Below, in pieces: positions 4,339-6,035 of a DNA stretch of 6,035 bases (position 1 is its first letter; each line of letters begins with the position of its first letter). The notes under the pieces were generated by a model. The model saw only the letters and a list, made by a program, of their open reading frames with translations. It searched no databases and was not told where the DNA came from. Origin of the DNA: Planctomycetaceae bacterium. Lineage in GTDB: Bacteria; Planctomycetota; Planctomycetia; Planctomycetales; Planctomycetaceae. The stretch lies in contig DOCI01000031.1 of the NCBI GenBank assembly GCA_003503535.1, forward strand, positions 1,066 to 7,100, given 5' to 3'. The position numbers and the translations under genes were made by a program.

Positions 4339-5778
4339 CTATTCTCCATCCTTTTTAGGCGGGGTAGTAACTTTATGAATCCCATGCTTTCGAAACAGGC
4401 TTGCGAAGTAATCGCCAATGACGGACTCACCCCCATCATCATTCAGTTCGGCCCCTCCGAATCGATACACTTCATATCCAAGTAGCCGTAGTTGGCGGTC
4501 AGCGGACACCATCTCTGAATACTTCTTCGGCGAAGGAGTTCCGGCTTCCGAGTAATGCTGTTGCCCATCTACTTCGATTACGATTCGTTCAAATGATGAG
4601 AGGAGCAACAAGAAGTCCATCCGCTGTCTTGGCAAACGGCGGTGCCTCTTAAGCTGTGTGAGTGTGTAGGGGTCATAGTGTAAGTAAACTTGTGGCACCA
4701 GTGCAGGAAGGTTTTCGGCGTACAAGGGACGGAAAGTCTTAAAATAAGTTTTGAACAGCAGTTTTTCAGGTGGCGATGAAAGGCTATTGTAGAGACGAGA
4801 ATACAGATCACGCTCGGTATCGTCGGAAACCTTCAGGGAATTGCTTTCCGCCCACCATGCAACAAGCTGATTCCAGAGCAATCCGTTCTTTGTGAGTGGC
4901 CGGTCATACACAAGGCAGTATTCGTCATTCTTGACAATCAGAAGATCGTTGTTGATCGCATCGGACAGAACAATTTCAGGCTTAGGTCCATTCGATGCAA
5001 AGATCAAGTTCTTGGCAGACCCTTGAACACCCGAAGCGTTTGCTGCAACCCGAAAGACTGGGTAACCCGACATTTGATCGCAAGCTACGAGTGCGAGTCC
5101 ATCGGATTTCAGGTGAACATTTATCTGTTCCACATATTCATGCTGATCTGAGTCTGTCCGTATCAACGGATGCACGGCCCATTCCAGAACATCCAAGAGT
5201 TTACGATTTGACATGTCCTTCAGGCTGAGGTATTCGAGAATTTGAGGAAAGGAATAGTCATCATTCAAAACCATGTGTTGGTAAACTTCGTCCTGTGCAG
5301 TCAGGCAGCGAGGGTCGATGTCGCTGGCATGCATTGTGCTTAGCGACCAAAGTTTCTCCATAAACTCAATGATTCCCATCTTTCCTTGAATCGGAGGTAG
5401 TGACTCGATACACGAGAAAAGATGTTGCCTTGTGATAGGCGAGATTTTACACGACTGCCCAGAATCGAACTCCTCGATTTTTCTTTGAAGAGAGTCGGTT
5501 GGATACGTCTCCTGAACTGCCTTTGACAAATCCAGAAGTTTGTCCTTTGGCCATCCGGCAAGTCGCTTTACGACATATGACCGCTTGCTTGCGTATGCCT
5601 CGCTCTCTTCTCCATCATCCATTCCGAAAGACAAGGCCACCTTAGGGATATTGTATGCTTTCACGGATTCTGAAAGCGTACAGGCAATCGCTTCAGCTAG
5701 AGATTCCAAGCCAACCATTCTCGAAATATCCTTTGTTGCAACTCGAAAGAAAATACTTCCATCGCCAAAGACAAGCAC
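4339..5778 (-). CDS. AbiJ-like abortive infection protein with C-terminal nuclease-like domain
   Basis: This is a 479-residue candidate anti-phage effector. Residues 21-105 form a helical N-terminal module with a conserved-looking ASKRSYVVKRL. Residues about 112-245 resemble the AbiJ-NTD3 domain: a TRQHLF start, NDDYSF, WAVHPLIRTDSDQHEYVEQI and SDGLALV followed by SGYPVF. After a linker of about 120 residues, residues 380-445 form a Vsr/DUF559-like nuclease core of the PD-(D/E)xK type: RQRMDFLLLL (D388), IEVDGQQHY (E402, D404, H408), ADRQLRLLGYEVYRFGGAEL. The GTG start at 5778 lies 6 nt after the regulator stop, in the same frame. An ATG at codon 21 (5718) is the alternative start. The architecture fits a regulated defence gene that cuts nucleic acid or kills the infected cell. 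The domain calls are from memory of the families, and the activity is inferred. Confidence 0.8.
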   Translation of the reverse strand: MLVFGDGSIFFRVATKDISRMVGLESLAEAIACTLSESVKAYNIPKVALSFGMDDGEESEAYASKRSYVVKRLAGWPKDKLLDLSKAVQETYPTDSLQRKIEEFDSGQSCKISPITRQHLFSCIESLPPIQGKMGIIEFMEKLWSLSTMHASDIDPRCLTAQDEVYQHMVLNDDYSFPQILEYLSLKDMSNRKLLDVLEWAVHPLIRTDSDQHEYVEQINVHLKSDGLALVACDQMSGYPVFRVAANASGVQGSAKNLIFASNGPKPEIVLSDAINNDLLIVKNDEYCLVYDRPLTKNGLLWNQLVAWWAESNSLKVSDDTERDLYSRLYNSLSSPPEKLLFKTYFKTFRPLYAENLPALVPQVYLHYDPYTLTQLKRHRRLPRQRMDFLLLLSSFERIVIEVDGQQHYSEAGTPSPKKYSEMVSADRQLRLLGYEVYRFGGAELNDDGGESVIGDYFASLFRKHGIHKVTTPPKKDGE

Positions 5779-5784
5779 TTGGAG

Positions 5785-6035
5785 CTACGCCTTCTTGCCG
5801 AACTGCTCAAGAAACATGTCCATCTCCTTGTCGTTCATCCCCGCTAAGACCCGAAAAACATCCGGTCTCTCAACGACTCGCTTTCGAATCGGTTCTGGTA
5901 CTTTATTAGCAAGCAACAGGAGTTCTTCCTCATCGGCTTCTAGTTCTGCCGCTAGTTTGTGAATGAGTTTTTCAGAAGGGGCATGACCTTCCTCAAGTTT
6001 GTGGTTCTCAATCTTAGAAATATAGGTGAAGCCGA
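5785..6035 (-). CDS. XRE-family helix-turn-helix regulator (5' end outside the window)
   Basis: The minus strand is open from the right edge to a TAG at 5785, giving the last 82 residues. The visible start, GFTYISKIENHKLEEGHAPS, is the recognition helix and following turn of an XRE/Cro-C1 helix-turn-helix, where YISKIENGK is the usual pattern. It continues with EKLIHKLAAELEADEEELL, the last helices of the domain. A C-terminal extension follows, NKVPEPIRKRVVERPDVFRV then LAGMNDKEMDMFLEQFGKKA. That kind of tail is common in XRE proteins placed before restriction or abortive-infection genes. It is immediately upstream of the AbiJ-like gene (6 nt between stop and start), so it is probably the repressor of a two-gene operon. 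Its promoter lies outside the window. Confidence 0.88.
   Translation of the reverse strand, partial: GFTYISKIENHKLEEGHAPSEKLIHKLAAELEADEEELLLLANKVPEPIRKRVVERPDVFRVLAGMNDKEMDMFLEQFGKKA

Overview
This 6 kb window looks like accessory DNA from a bacterium of moderate GC content. A planctomycete is my best guess. It rests on the style of the small alpha/beta hydrolase, on weak Shine-Dalgarno sites and on many small lineage-type genes, so it is an inference and not a demonstrated assignment. Almost every gene lies on the minus strand, so the biological reading order runs from high to low coordinates.

In transcription order, the right edge (6035 to 4339) holds the end of an XRE-type helix-turn-helix regulator. 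It is followed 6 nt later, in the same frame, by a 479-residue AbiJ-like abortive-infection protein with a C-terminal nuclease-like domain. This is the clearest anti-phage candidate. Next comes a complete small alpha/beta hydrolase (3829-4305) whose stop codon overlaps the GTG start of a two-helix membrane protein with a zinc ribbon (3449-3832). Two unrecognised small proteins follow (3025-3384 and 2572-2892), then a 52-residue DUF2256 zinc-finger-type protein (2340-2498), a secreted glycerophosphodiester phosphodiesterase (1386-2201) and an ADP-ribosylglycohydrolase (369-1307). At the left edge a plus-strand gene ends, overlapping by one base the start of a broken GNAT acetyltransferase fragment.

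The most unusual structure lies between the genes. Three gaps (161-274, 2198-2323 and 2914-3000) each contain a decayed minus-strand piece of the C-terminal part of an alpha/beta hydrolase of the same family as the intact gene at 3829-4305. All three have lost the catalytic histidine, and one carries in-frame stops. At least one (161-274) is closer to the usual family form than the local intact gene is, so simple local duplication is unlikely to explain it. The window therefore reads as an array of small, mostly same-strand cargo genes, separated by remnants of one recurring gene family and next to a defence module. No integrase, transposase, tRNA, rRNA or CRISPR array was found.
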